Notes: generated by a model not told the origin, from the sequence alone. DNA of 64,000 nt from Empedobacter stercoris (GCF_965137335.1 NZ_CBCRZD010000006.1), one strand, 5' to 3'. Shown: positions 9,257 through 17,673, numbered from the stretch's first letter. Numbers and translations are program-made.

Positions 9257-9487
9257 CTATATTTCTTTTACTGTAATAATATTTACAGGACAAGCTTTTG
9301 CTGCTCGTTCGCAGTTGTCAGCGATAGAATGATCAGGATCTTTTAACGTATGAAATCCTTTTTTATCAATTGCTTTTAATAAAACAGATTTACCATCTTT
9401 TTTAGACATTCTGAAACGTTCTGGAGCTAACTCATAACAATAGTTGCATCCGATGCATTTATCGCGTTGTAGCGTAATAATGACCAT
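9257..9487 (-). CDS. Small 4Fe-4S ferredoxin
   Basis: Electron carrier of 76 residues. Cys11, Cys14 and Cys17 (CIGCNYC) plus Cys66 before Pro (CPV) fit a single [4Fe-4S] cluster; Cys59 is an extra cysteine. The middle part (about 24-50) occupies the place of the second cluster in 2[4Fe-4S] ferredoxins, which is absent. It lies 14 bases downstream of the U32 protein gene on the same strand, so it is probably co-transcribed and may supply electrons or a cluster to that partner; this link is inference from position only. Confidence 0.88.
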   Translation of the reverse strand: MVIITLQRDKCIGCNYCYELAPERFRMSKKDGKSVLLKAIDKKGFHTLKDPDHSIADNCERAAKACPVNIITVKEI

Positions 9488-9501
9488 GATTTATTGTTTT
9501 A

Positions 9502-10794
9502 TTAATGTGAGTAAGCACCTTCTTCAACACTATTTTGTTGCGTTCCTGGTTCTTCTACTTTTACTAATTTGTATAATTTATCAGAAGGACGAATTCTAAA
9601 TTCCATCGGAATTGTAATCGAATCACCTTTCTTTGCTGTATCAGATTTTACATCTTCCACCATCATTTCTGTAACCACCATTTCTTTGGCTCCAGTTGTT
9701 GGTCCAGTCACTAAAATTAAATCTCCTACTTTCAAATCATAGGCATCAATCACAAACTGTCCGATACTTGGTTTAGGGAAGAAATGAACACCTTTTCCAA
9801 TGTAAACTTTTTTCTGTGTTGCCATAGAACCTGGAACAGCAGACCATTCACCTAATTTTTGACCTAAATAATAGCCAGACCAAAAACCACGATTATAAAC
9901 AGTTTGTAATAATCCCATCCAGTAATCTACTTTTTCTTTCGAATAAGTTCCGTCAGCAATCGAATCAATCGCTTCTCTGTATGCACGAATAACAGTTGCA
10001 ACATACTCAGGCGCACGTCCGCGACCTTCTATTTTCAATACTTTGACACCTGCTTCAACCACTTCGTCTAAGAACTCCATTGTACAAAGATCTTTAGGTG
10101 ACATCATATATTCATTATCCAATTCGATTTCGAATCCAGATTCTTGGTCGATAACGGTATATTTTTTACGACAGTTTTGTTTACAAGCACCACGATTTGC
10201 AGATGAATTGTGCGAATGTAAGCTCAAGTAGCATTTACCCGAAACAGCCATACACAAAGCTCCATGTCCGAAAATCTCGATCTCTACTAAATTTCCGCTT
10301 GGTCCACGAACGTCATCTTTGATAATTTGTTCACAAATCTTGTTCACTTGTTTCAAACTTAATTCACGAGACAATACCATCGTATCAGCAAACATTGCGT
10401 AGAATTTTACTGTTTCGATATTCGTCACGTTAATTTGTGTCGAAATATGAATCTCAATTCCAATTTGTCTTGCATAAGCAATAACTGATTGATCCATTGC
10501 AATAACCGCTGTAATTTTAGCTTCTTTTGCTCTGTCCAATAAGTTTTTGATTAAAGATAAATCGTGATCGTATATAATTGTATTTAAAGTAAGGTAAGAA
10601 CGCACACCTTTTTCTTCACAACGTTTTACGATTTCTGGTAAATCGTCCATTGTAAAGTTGATTGATGCTCTCGCACGCATATTCAACTGCTCAACTCCGA
10701 AATATACAGAATCAGCTCCATTATCTAAAGCCGCTTGTAACGATTCGAAATTCCCAGCAGGAGCCATCAACTCCATTTTTCCATCTTTGGTCAT
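9502..10794 (-). CDS. Peptidase U32 family protein (tRNA/rRNA hydroxylation type)
   Basis: 430 residues with the U32 core: N-terminal MELMAPAGNFESLQAALDNGADSVYFG as a TIM-barrel start, the central U32 signature (GHGALCMAVSGKCYLS) followed by a Cys-rich stretch (NRGACKQNCRKKY), and a C-terminal beta domain. Characterised relatives (TrhP/RlhA, UbiU/V) are not proteases; they carry an Fe-S cluster and catalyse or assist prephenate- or O2-independent hydroxylation of RNA or quinone precursors. The Cys pattern suits that view, and the adjacent ferredoxin gene fits a redox function. Which substrate applies is not clear, so no symbol is given. An exact TAnnTTTG box sits 24 bases upstream. Confidence 0.88.
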   Translation of the reverse strand: MTKDGKMELMAPAGNFESLQAALDNGADSVYFGVEQLNMRARASINFTMDDLPEIVKRCEEKGVRSYLTLNTIIYDHDLSLIKNLLDRAKEAKITAVIAMDQSVIAYARQIGIEIHISTQINVTNIETVKFYAMFADTMVLSRELSLKQVNKICEQIIKDDVRGPSGNLVEIEIFGHGALCMAVSGKCYLSLHSHNSSANRGACKQNCRKKYTVIDQESGFEIELDNEYMMSPKDLCTMEFLDEVVEAGVKVLKIEGRGRAPEYVATVIRAYREAIDSIADGTYSKEKVDYWMGLLQTVYNRGFWSGYYLGQKLGEWSAVPGSMATQKKVYIGKGVHFFPKPSIGQFVIDAYDLKVGDLILVTGPTTGAKEMVVTEMMVEDVKSDTAKKGDSITIPMEFRIRPSDKLYKLVKVEEPGTQQNSVEEGAYSH

Positions 10795-10817
10795 ACGAAA
10801 ATTCTGATTTTAAGGTG

Positions 10818-10825
10818 CAAAGTTA
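10818..10825 (-). promoter_or_regulatory. Candidate -7 box of the U32-ferredoxin unit
   Basis: On the minus strand TAACTTTG, followed by CACC, fits TAnnTTTG exactly and lies 24 bases before the U32 start. No well-spaced TTG -33 element was found. Confidence 0.5.
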
Positions 10826-10945
10826 CAAAAAAATTACAAGTGACTATGTTATTTATAATCAAGTTAAATTTCAGAGAATGAATTAAGTTTTGATTCCATT
10901 AGAGTTTTAGCATAGTATTTGCCGCAGGTTAGTAAATTTCAAAGA

Positions 10946-11287
10946 ATGAAGAAAGTTATTTTGTCGACTATTTTAAGTATAGGGTTTTTAACCTCTTGCG
11001 CATCAACCAAACAAATGCAACAAGGAGAAGAGTTGTTAACAATTGCTCCAGAAACAAGAGATTGCTCCAATGGTGTTGCTAAAATGCAATGTATGATGGT
11101 AAAATATACTGATGTTGACGAATGGCAATATTTTTATAATACGATTGAAGGGTTTACGTATGAACCAGGATTTGAATATCAACTTATCGTTTCAACAACT
11201 AAAGTAGAGAATCCACCAGCGGATGCATCTTCTATCAACTACAAATTGGTGAAGGTTGTGCGTAAAAAATCAGCAACATTGAACTAA
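10946..11287 (+). CDS. DUF4377-type lipoprotein
   Basis: Small cell-envelope lipoprotein of unknown role, 113 residues from the ATG at 10946. The signal peptide MKKVILSTILSIGFLTSC gives lipidated Cys18. The mature part shows the DUF4377 pattern: a Cys pair in DCSNGVAKMQCMMVKYTD, a Trp-Gln-Tyr-Phe stretch, and the IEGFTYEPGFEYQL motif. A frame extension to a TTG at 10919 only adds residues before the signal peptide and is rejected. DUF4377 is often found fused to or beside HslJ/META stress domains, but no such partner is present here. Confidence 0.8.
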   Translation: MKKVILSTILSIGFLTSCASTKQMQQGEELLTIAPETRDCSNGVAKMQCMMVKYTDVDEWQYFYNTIEGFTYEPGFEYQLIVSTTKVENPPADASSINYKLVKVVRKKSATLN

Positions 11288-11315
11288 TTTGAACTTTATT
11301 TCAAAGAATTTCGAT

Positions 11316-11323
11316 TAATTTTG
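11316..11323 (+). promoter_or_regulatory. Candidate -7 box before the RNA methyltransferase
   Basis: TAATTTTG fits TAnnTTTG exactly. A TTTG lies 24 bases upstream (11288-11291), slightly longer than the usual spacing. The ATG follows only 4 bases later, so a transcript from here would be leaderless or nearly so. Confidence 0.4.
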
Positions 11324-11327
11324 TCAC

Positions 11328-12101
11328 ATGTTAATAGAAAGTCTTCAAAATCCAAGAATTAAAAACTTGCTAAAATTGCAAGAAAAATCAAGAGAACGTA
11401 AAAGCCAAGGTTTGTTTATTGTGGAAGGTACGCAAGAAAATGAGCTGGCTTTAAAAGTTGGTTACGAAGCTGTTGAAATTTATATTTGTGAAGATATTTA
11501 TAACCAATCATTTGATTTTGGTCGAGCAAAAGTGTTTACAATTACCAAACAAGTTTTCGAGAAGTTAGCTTATCGTAAATCTACGGGAGGAATTATTGGT
11601 GCTTATAAAACAAAGTCATCTACTTTAACCGATTTACAATTACCAGAAAATGCGTTGGTGATTGTCTTAGAAGCGGTAGAAAAGCCAGGTAATCTTGGTG
11701 CTGTTTTACGCACAGGAGATGGCGCAAAAGTAGATGCTGTTATTGTTTGTGACGAAACGGTCGATTTTTTTAATCCTAACGTCATTCGTTCTTCTGTTGG
11801 TACATTGTTTACAAATCAAATTGCATCTGCAAGTAAAGAAGATGTTTTAGCATTTTTGAACGCTCATTCTATTCAAGTCGTTTCAACATTTTTGAGAGAA
11901 GAAACGAAAAACTTATATGAAACAGATTTTACAAAATCTTCAGCGATTATTTTAGGAACTGAAGCTACAGGACTTTCAGATTTTTGGGCAGATCATTCAG
12001 CTATACTTATTAAAATTCCGATGTTAGGTTATGTGGATTCATTGAATGTGAGCAATGCTGCAGCAATATGTGTTTACGAAGCAGTTAGACAAAGACACTA
12101 A
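11328..12101 (+). CDS. TrmH/SpoU-family RNA 2'-O-methyltransferase
   Basis: SAM-dependent methyltransferase acting on rRNA or tRNA ribose. 257 residues: an N-terminal substrate-binding domain (opening LIESLQNPRIKNLLKL, with VEGTQENELAL) and a SPOUT knot domain with the three usual motifs: LEAVEKPGNLGAVLRTGDGAKV (motif 1, from about 113), ILGTEATGLSDFW (motif 2) and IPMLGYVDSLNVSNAAAICVYE (motif 3). The first motif Asn-x-Gly-x-x-x-Arg and the final Ser-Leu-Asn-Val-Ser are intact, so it should be active. The precise target (23S rRNA or tRNA) cannot be set from sequence. It is the only gene between two candidate promoters. Confidence 0.9.
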   Translation: MLIESLQNPRIKNLLKLQEKSRERKSQGLFIVEGTQENELALKVGYEAVEIYICEDIYNQSFDFGRAKVFTITKQVFEKLAYRKSTGGIIGAYKTKSSTLTDLQLPENALVIVLEAVEKPGNLGAVLRTGDGAKVDAVIVCDETVDFFNPNVIRSSVGTLFTNQIASASKEDVLAFLNAHSIQVVSTFLREETKNLYETDFTKSSAIILGTEATGLSDFWADHSAILIKIPMLGYVDSLNVSNAAAICVYEAVRQRH

Positions 12102-12146
12102 ATAAAGGATTTAAAAAGGGAAAAATAAAAGGATGTAAAATTTAAT

Positions 12147-12163
12147 AAGATAAATTTGTCCGA
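12147..12163 (+). promoter_or_regulatory. Candidate operator overlapping the Rrf2-gene -33 element
   Basis: The 17-mer has the form AAGATAAA-N4-TCCGA and contains an imperfect inverted repeat (AGATAAA/TTTGTCC). The same form occurs at 12673-12689 before the hemerythrin-like gene. It overlaps the -33 element (12155-12158), the place expected for autorepression by the Rrf2 protein. Binding is inferred. Confidence 0.4.
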
Positions 12164-12185
12164 TTTAAATTTTGTTGTATATTTG
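12155..12185 (+). promoter_or_regulatory. Promoter of the Rrf2 regulator gene
   Basis: TTTG (12155-12158), 19-base spacer, TATATTTG (12178-12185): a full match to the Bacteroidota vegetative consensus TTTG-N19-TAnnTTTG. The predicted transcript start is about 12190, leaving a 5' UTR near 27 bases before the ATG at 12217. Confidence 0.75.
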
Positions 12186-12216
12186 CAAGGTAATTTATAA
12201 TGAATAAAGGAATTTA

Positions 12217-12651
12217 ATGTTTTCAAAAGCGTGTGAATACGGCATAAAAGCTTGCGTTTTTATCGCACAAGAATCTGTAAAAGGACAAAGAGTTAATTTG
12301 AAACAAATTTCGAATTCTATTAATTCACCTGAAGCGTATACAGCAAAGATTTTACAACAATTAGTAAAAGCTAATGTAATTTCTTCGGTGAAAGGAAAAA
12401 TGGGAGGTTTCCAAATGGATGCAACACATTTAGAAGATATCAAATTGGTTCATATCATCAAAGCGATTGATGGAGACGGATTGTATCATAGTTGTATTCT
12501 TGGTTTGGTAGAATGTGATTCAGAAAAGCCTTGCGCTTTGCATAGTAGAGTTTTTGCTATTCGAAATGATTTGAGAGCGATGTTAGAAAGAACTTCGATG
12601 TTCAATTTAATTGATGACCTTGAGAAAGGATTAGCTTTCCTTAAACATTAA
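12217..12651 (+). CDS. Rrf2-family transcriptional regulator with cluster-binding cysteines
   Basis: DNA-binding sensor of 144 residues. Winged-helix part at about 1-75 (opening MFSKACEYGIKA, recognition-helix region SPEAYTAKILQQLV, wing SSVKGKMGGFQM). The sensor region has Cys93, Cys100 and Cys106, spaced C-x6-C-x5-C, which matches IscR/NsrR-type proteins that ligate an Fe-S cluster. That points to sensing of nitric oxide, iron-sulfur status or oxygen rather than a cluster-free role. The next gene codes a hemerythrin-like protein, a common target of NsrR-type regulators. A strong promoter with a candidate operator over its -33 element suggests autoregulation. Confidence 0.88.
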   Translation: MFSKACEYGIKACVFIAQESVKGQRVNLKQISNSINSPEAYTAKILQQLVKANVISSVKGKMGGFQMDATHLEDIKLVHIIKAIDGDGLYHSCILGLVECDSEKPCALHSRVFAIRNDLRAMLERTSMFNLIDDLEKGLAFLKH

Positions 12652-12672
12652 AAAAAAAAATTACCAATAAAT

Positions 12673-12689
12673 AAGATAAAACTATCCGA
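12673..12689 (+). promoter_or_regulatory. Second candidate Rrf2 operator, before the hemerythrin-like gene
   Basis: AAGATAAA-N4-TCCGA again, with the inverted arms GATA/TATC. A further TATCCGA follows at 12691-12697. It lies 25 bases before the hemerythrin-like ATG. Shared form and spacing with 12147-12163 are the evidence; a role as operator is inference. Confidence 0.4.
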
Positions 12690-12713
12690 GTATCCGAATT
12701 AAAATATTAAGAA

Positions 12714-13211
12714 ATGAAACTAGCCATAGAAATTCCTCAAACTAACCCATCACATTTAACTTATTCTTTAGGTTTAAATTTGAATGAGGCTTGTGCAAGA
12801 CATCATAAAACCCTGTTTTTTTGTTGGAACATTAGAGCGGGAATTGACAAGGGAATCGAGATGCAGCGTATTGTAGATTATGTTAGCTGGTACGGAAAAG
12901 AAGTGTTGTTTCGTAAATTTGAAATCGAAGAACAATTTCTTTTTACCATGCTGGATGAGGATCATTATTTGGTAAAAAGAGCACTTAAGGAACACAGACG
13001 TTTGAGACGTTTGTTTAAAATAGACACTAAAAATCCGATGAAAAGTTTGATTTATATCGAAGAAGAATTGGATTTGCATATTCGATTCGAGGAAAAGCAA
13101 ATGTTTCCAGAATTCGAGAAAAATGCAACACAAAAAAAGTTAAAAGTAATCAATGAACAGTTTAATTCACTTTTAACTAATACAGATTGGAAAGATCAAT
13201 TTTGGTTATAG
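12714..13211 (+). CDS. Hemerythrin-like (HHE) cation-binding protein
   Basis: Probably a di-iron four-helix-bundle protein of 165 residues. Candidate ligands occur in the expected order: His30/His31 (ARHHKTL), Glu73 (EIEEQFLF), His94 (LKEHRRLRRLF) and His122-x3-Glu126 with Glu127 (LHIRFEEKQMFPEFE). It lacks the N-terminal ScdA domain of YtfE/Ric proteins. Lying 62 bases after an Rrf2 regulator with cluster-binding cysteines, and sharing a putative operator with it, it most likely acts in nitric oxide or iron-sulfur stress, for example as an O2/NO-binding or cluster-repair protein. The family call is good but remote; the role is inference. Confidence 0.75.
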   Translation: MKLAIEIPQTNPSHLTYSLGLNLNEACARHHKTLFFCWNIRAGIDKGIEMQRIVDYVSWYGKEVLFRKFEIEEQFLFTMLDEDHYLVKRALKEHRRLRRLFKIDTKNPMKSLIYIEEELDLHIRFEEKQMFPEFEKNATQKKLKVINEQFNSLLTNTDWKDQFWL

Positions 13212-13265
13212 ATCTATCATAACTAAAAATTTTTACTTATAATTTTTTAGATGATTTTTGAAAAG

Positions 13266-13297
13266 AAAAGCTCGATTTTGCAGGTCGAGCTTTTTTA
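13266..13297 (+). terminator. Intrinsic terminator after the hemerythrin-like gene
   Basis: 10-bp stem AAAAGCTCGA/TCGAGCTTTT (13266-13275 and 13285-13294) with a 9-base loop and a T run. It ends the Rrf2-hemerythrin unit. Confidence 0.85.
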
Positions 13298-13316
13298 TTT
13301 ACACCAAAATAATCAA

Positions 13317-13350
13317 ACCAAAAAGGCAAGCTTTATATAGCTTGCCTTTT
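13317..13350 (-). terminator. Terminator of the glutaminyl cyclotransferase gene
   Basis: Perfect 12-bp stem AAAAGGCAAGCT/AGCTTGCCTTTT (13321-13332 and 13339-13350), symmetric and so able to act both ways, lying 16 bases after the minus-strand stop. Confidence 0.85.
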
Positions 13351-13365
13351 CTTTTGGAAATTATT

Positions 13366-14424
13366 TTATTTCTTTACTTTTACTTCAAAAATTTTATCCC
13401 AAAGTTTACCAGTTACGAGCATGTTTCCGTTGTCTTTGAACGCAATACCGTTCAATTCTTGTGCTTGCGGATTACCTTGTTTACCTTTCAGTTCTGCAAA
13501 ATTAAATTCAGCTTTTACAGCACCTGTTTGCGGATCAATTACCACAATATTACTATTATCTGCGTGTCCAGATTTTAAGTACACGTTGGCGTAAATGAAA
13601 CCATCGTGGTATTCAATTTCATTCAAATAACTATACGGTTGTTGGCTATCAAAAGCTTGTATGGTTCTAAGGTAATTAAAGTTATCGTCAAAGAAATGAA
13701 TACGTTGAGAGCCCTCAGTTACAGCCAATTCTTTTCCGATAGTTGTAATTCCCCAACCTTCAATTATTTGTGCCGGCATATCTAATTTCTTGACTTGATT
13801 AAAGTCCAAATCATATTTGTAAATTGCACGATCTTGCCATGTTAATTGATAAATAAAACCATCTAATTCTGTAATACCTTCTCCAAAAACATCATCTTTT
13901 ATTTGGTACAATTTTGTCGGTTCCGTTGCTCCTAACTTATATTCAATCAGGCGTGTTTTTCCATCACGAAGTCCTGTTCCTTCGAAAATATTTCCATTCT
14001 TGAAATAAAACCCTTGTGTAAAATAATCGTTGTTGTGTGGATAGCTATCAACTATTTCATACGACCATTTTGCAGCAGGTTCATTTGCATAAACCACAAA
14101 TGTAAAATCGCGTGAATTTGTTTCTTCTTCACCGTTGTAGAATCTCAAATTAACAGTATGATTTCCTAATCCAATTGTTTTTCCATCAATTGTAAAATTA
14201 GCAGGCACTTCTTGTCCATCGACAGAAACCACAACTTTCGTAATTCCTTCTAAACTTGTCAAAGGAATATCGATTTTATCTCCAATTTTATATTTGTTTT
14301 GTTCTATTTTCGATACAATCTCAGTGATAGCTGTGTTATTTTTTCCTGAAGAATCTTTGCACGAAAACAATAAGGAAGAGAAAACAGTGGCACAAACTGA
14401 TGCAGCGATTAAATATTTTTTCAT
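13366..14424 (-). CDS. Glutaminyl-peptide cyclotransferase lipoprotein
   Basis: Plant/bacterial-type glutaminyl cyclase, forming N-terminal pyroglutamate on exported proteins. 352 residues. The lipoprotein signal ends LLFSC (Cys22). Residues about 30-120 form an Ig-like segment, then a five-bladed propeller enzyme domain from about 120 (YEIVDSYPHNNDYFTQGFYF, YEGTGLRDGKTRL-like blade starts, FGEGITELDGFIYQLTW, ELNGIAF). The TQGF and GEGIT segments are characteristic of the family. Pyroglutamate formation is known to follow type II or IX export in Bacteroidota, so a periplasmic place fits. Single gene with its own terminator. Confidence 0.9.
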   Translation of the reverse strand: MKKYLIAASVCATVFSSLLFSCKDSSGKNNTAITEIVSKIEQNKYKIGDKIDIPLTSLEGITKVVVSVDGQEVPANFTIDGKTIGLGNHTVNLRFYNGEEETNSRDFTFVVYANEPAAKWSYEIVDSYPHNNDYFTQGFYFKNGNIFEGTGLRDGKTRLIEYKLGATEPTKLYQIKDDVFGEGITELDGFIYQLTWQDRAIYKYDLDFNQVKKLDMPAQIIEGWGITTIGKELAVTEGSQRIHFFDDNFNYLRTIQAFDSQQPYSYLNEIEYHDGFIYANVYLKSGHADNSNIVVIDPQTGAVKAEFNFAELKGKQGNPQAQELNGIAFKDNGNMLVTGKLWDKIFEVKVKK

Positions 14425-14469
14425 TTGATTTTTTTTATGTTTTTATAAATTAGGTTGCTAATTATAGTA

Positions 14470-14477
14470 CAAATATA
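14470..14477 (-). promoter_or_regulatory. Candidate -7 box of the cyclotransferase promoter
   Basis: TATATTTG on the minus strand, an exact TAnnTTTG, 45 bases before the start and just past the ruvC stop. No TTG at suitable spacing was seen. Confidence 0.4.
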
Positions 14478-14478
14478 T

Positions 14479-15027
14479 CTATTTTGTTCGATTCGGATTA
14501 TTTTTCACAAAAGCACCCCAACCTGAATATGAACTTGATGTTCCTGATGTTTTTCCCGAATTTAGATAATGACAAACTGCAACAGCAAGTCCATCTGTGG
14601 CATCCAAACGCTTTGGAATTTCCTTCAGGCCAAGCAAATGTTGCAACATTCCTGCTACTTGTTCTTTAGATGCATTTCCATTCCCAGTAATTGCCATTTT
14701 AACTTTTTTTGGAGCATACTCAACAACTGGCATATCGCGATGCAAACACGCCGCAATACAAACACCTTGTGCACGCCCAAGTTTTAGCATAGATTGAACA
14801 TTTACACCAAAAAATTGCGCTTCAATGGCCAGTTCATCTGGATGATATTGATCGATAATGGCCAAGGTTTTTTCGAAAATCATTTTTAATTTCGTTTGTT
14901 GATTCGGAAGTTTATGCAACAATAATTCATCTAATGTAATTAATTTCATCTTGTTGTTTTTGACTTCAATCAAACCAAAACCCATCACCATTGTACCAGG
15001 ATCAATCCCTAAAATAATCTTTTCCAT
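14479..15027 (-). CDS. ruvC: Crossover junction endodeoxyribonuclease RuvC
   Basis: Resolves Holliday junctions with RuvAB. 182 residues, the usual size. RNase H-like fold with acidic catalytic residues: Asp9 in GIDPGTMVMGFG, Glu in DELAIEAQFFGVN, and the C-terminal pair in RLDATDGLAVAVCHY. The QSMLKLGRAQGV segment is a family hallmark. No ruvA/ruvB neighbours are in the window, as is normal in this phylum. The start follows the conserved MEKIILGIDPG. The upstream 267 bases hold no gene. Confidence 0.96.
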   Translation of the reverse strand: MEKIILGIDPGTMVMGFGLIEVKNNKMKLITLDELLLHKLPNQQTKLKMIFEKTLAIIDQYHPDELAIEAQFFGVNVQSMLKLGRAQGVCIAACLHRDMPVVEYAPKKVKMAITGNGNASKEQVAGMLQHLLGLKEIPKRLDATDGLAVAVCHYLNSGKTSGTSSSYSGWGAFVKNNPNRTK

Positions 15028-15260
15028 TGTTGCGAAGATATTAAGATATTCTCAAAATTAAGCTGAATTGTGTTTTGCTTTATTTGGTATAATCGAAAAT
15101 CTCTACACATAAAGTTTTCGATAATTTGAATTCCTTGTATAAGATTGTCCAAAATTTACCATATTCCGTATCGTTTTTCATGTAATTATTCAAGGGAAAC
15201 GTATTTTTTAGAAATAAATTTACTGGTTTTGAGTTAATTATCCTATAAAATTTACGGAAA

Positions 15261-15292
15261 ACAAAAGAGAATCTAAGTTGATTCTCTTTTGT
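15261..15292 (-). terminator. Intrinsic terminator after the GH3 gene
   Basis: 13-bp stem ACAAAAGAGAATC/GATTCTCTTTTGT (15261-15273 and 15280-15292), 6-base loop, immediately after the minus-strand stop codon at 15295. The rest of 15028-15260 is AT-rich spacer with a weak ATCGAAAA/TTTTCGAT pair near 15092-15127 and no gene. Confidence 0.75.
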
Positions 15293-15294
15293 TT

Positions 15295-16803
15295 TTATTT
15301 TCTATTTAAAGCGATTAATGGTTCTATAAATTCTCTTGTATTGGATAATCTCGGTACTTTATTTTGACCACCTAATTTTCCACGAGAAGACATCCATTCT
15401 ATAAATAATCCTTTTCTCGCACGATGAACAATAGGACGATTAAGCGTCATATTATTGTAACGTTTTGCTTCGTAATCGGAATTAACTTCTTGCAATCCTT
15501 TGTCTAAACAATCAATAAATAGCTCAAAATTTTCAGGTTCTTTATCAAATTCAATCATCCATTCGTGTGCACCTTTTTCTTTACCTTCCATAAAAACTGG
15601 ACCAGCACTGTATTCAGAAATAATAGAATTCGTTTGTTGGCAAGCTCTTTTCAACGCTTCTTCTGCATTTTCGATCATTAATTCTTCTCCAAATGCATTG
15701 ATATAATGTTTTGTGCGTCCAGAAACAACGATTCGGTGTGGATTTGTTGATGTAAAACGAACAGTGTCGCCAATGATATAGCGCCATAATCCGCCATTAG
15801 TGGTAATGACTATTGCATAATTTTTTCCCACTTCAACTTCTTCAATAGTTAAATAATGTTGATTTTCTGAACCAAATTCTTCCATCGGGATAAATTCATA
15901 AAAAATACCATTGTCCAATAATAACAATAAATCTTTTTTATGCAATTGATCTTGAATTCCAAAGAATCCTTCCGAAGCATTGTATAACTCGAAATAATTT
16001 AAATCTTTTTGAGTGATTAAATTGTAATTTTCAGCATAAGGTTTAAAGTTGATTCCTCCATGGAAAAATACCTCCAAGTTTGGCCATAATTCGTCCAAAT
16101 AGTTCTTTCCCGTTTCAGCTAATAATTTGTTTAATACTACTAACATCCACGATGGAACTCCTGTTAAAGAGCCGACATCTTCATTTCTTGTTGCATGAAT
16201 AATGGCATCCATTTTTACATTCCAATCTGACATCAACGAAATCTCACGATTCGGGATGTTTTTCATTTCGGCATAAAAAGGTAAATTATCAATCAAAATA
16301 GCTGATAAATCACCAAAACGTGTGTCGTATTGTTGATAAAGTTCACTACTTCCTCCAATTCGAAGATTTTTATGCATAAAAATATCTGTTTCGGGATAAG
16401 CATTTAAATATAACGCAAACATTGTTTTTCCAGCTGCATAATGACAATCTTCTAACGATTCATTACTAATCGGGATAAACTTACTTTTGGCATTTGTCGT
16501 TCCCGAAGATTTAGCAAACCATTTTATTTTTCCATGCCAAGCTACATCTTTTTCACCTTTTCTTGCCAATTCAATATAAGGCTGAAAATCTTCATAATGT
16601 ACAGCAGGAACTTGTTCTTGAAATTTCTGAATAGATTTAATTTCATCAAAATGAAATTCCTTTCCGTAAATAGTCGATTTGGCTTTTTTGATGTTTTCAA
16701 ACAACACACGTTCTTGCGTACCAATTGGATTTTTGATGCTTTCTTCGATAACATTCATTCTGCTACGCATCATAATTTCCATAATCTTATTGACTATTCC
16801 CAT
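15295..16803 (-). CDS. GH3-family acyl-acid amido synthetase-like protein
   Basis: Adenylate-forming enzyme of the ANL superfamily related to plant GH3 auxin-amido synthetases. 502 residues. ATP/phosphate loop FAKSSGTTNAKSKFIPIS (about 110-127), the ELYNASEGFFG segment (A-loop region, acyl-adenylate binding) and the YIIGDTVRFTS motif, followed by a C-terminal cap domain. Bacterial GH3 proteins are widespread in Bacteroidota, but their natural acyl acid and amine substrates are not settled, so no reaction is assigned. Divergent from the DUF2797 gene, with 52 bases between the starts. Confidence 0.9.
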   Translation of the reverse strand: MGIVNKIMEIMMRSRMNVIEESIKNPIGTQERVLFENIKKAKSTIYGKEFHFDEIKSIQKFQEQVPAVHYEDFQPYIELARKGEKDVAWHGKIKWFAKSSGTTNAKSKFIPISNESLEDCHYAAGKTMFALYLNAYPETDIFMHKNLRIGGSSELYQQYDTRFGDLSAILIDNLPFYAEMKNIPNREISLMSDWNVKMDAIIHATRNEDVGSLTGVPSWMLVVLNKLLAETGKNYLDELWPNLEVFFHGGINFKPYAENYNLITQKDLNYFELYNASEGFFGIQDQLHKKDLLLLLDNGIFYEFIPMEEFGSENQHYLTIEEVEVGKNYAIVITTNGGLWRYIIGDTVRFTSTNPHRIVVSGRTKHYINAFGEELMIENAEEALKRACQQTNSIISEYSAGPVFMEGKEKGAHEWMIEFDKEPENFELFIDCLDKGLQEVNSDYEAKRYNNMTLNRPIVHRARKGLFIEWMSSRGKLGGQNKVPRLSNTREFIEPLIALNRK

Positions 16804-16855
16804 CCGTTAAAAGTTTTGTAGATTTACACAAAATTAATTAAACTTTTTTAGCAAT

Positions 16856-17647
16856 ATGCAGTTTGAAGGACAAATTCGTAAAATGACAACTGAAAATGGA
16901 ACTCCTATAAATTACTATTGGAATTTCAAGAATGATTTTATCGTGATGAATCAATTGTTAGGAAAAAAAATCAAGATTAGCTTTGATCATTACGAATGTT
17001 TGAGTTGCCACGAGGATAAAGAAATTTATCAGATGGGATATTGTAAAAATTGCTTTTTTACAGTCCCAGAAGCTAACCCAAGTGTCATCAATCCAGAACT
17101 TTCTACCGCACATTTAGGAATTGGACAACGTGATTTAGAATTTGAAACAAAGTTCGAATTGCAACCGCATATTGTTTATTTAGCGAATTCATCTGGTGTT
17201 AAAGTTGGCGTGACACGTTTAACACAAGTTCCAACACGTTGGATAGACCAAGGTGCATCAGAAGCAATTATTATAGCGCGAACAGATAATCGTTATGAAG
17301 CTGGAATGATAGAGGTTTCCCTAAAAAATGTAATTGCTGACAAAACAAATTGGCAACGTATGCTGAAAAATGAGGTACCTGAAATTGATTTGTATCAACA
17401 CTATCAAACCATTAAAGAGGAGGTAAACCCAGATTTTAGACAGTTTTTAGTCGAAGAACCAGAAGTGATGAAATTAGATTATCCTGTTTTATCCTATCCT
17501 GAAAAAGTGAAATCATTAAATTTGAAAAAAACGCATGAAATAGAAGGGGTTTTGAAAGGAATTAAAGGTCAATACTTAATTTTTGAAGACAATACAGTTT
17601 TTAATGTACGTGGGCACGAAGGATTTTATGTGAATTTTGAAGTGTAA
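16856..17647 (+). CDS. DUF2797 family protein
   Basis: 263 residues. N-terminal zinc-ribbon-like cysteines (CLSCHEDKEIYQMGYCKNC, about residues 43-61), then a GIY-YIG-like segment: HIVYLANSSGVKVGVTR with a following Arg-Trp-Ile-Asp-Gln-Gly-Ala and the RTDNRYEAGMIEV stretch. The family is of unknown function; the nuclease-like core and the zinc ribbon suggest nucleic-acid contact, which is inference. It is divergent from the GH3 gene and probably shares the 52-base promoter space, which contains TAGATTTA as a near-match to the -7 box. Confidence 0.85.
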   Translation: MQFEGQIRKMTTENGTPINYYWNFKNDFIVMNQLLGKKIKISFDHYECLSCHEDKEIYQMGYCKNCFFTVPEANPSVINPELSTAHLGIGQRDLEFETKFELQPHIVYLANSSGVKVGVTRLTQVPTRWIDQGASEAIIIARTDNRYEAGMIEVSLKNVIADKTNWQRMLKNEVPEIDLYQHYQTIKEEVNPDFRQFLVEEPEVMKLDYPVLSYPEKVKSLNLKKTHEIEGVLKGIKGQYLIFEDNTVFNVRGHEGFYVNFEV

Positions 17648-17673
17648 CGTTAAATAGAAATAATTCAATAAAT

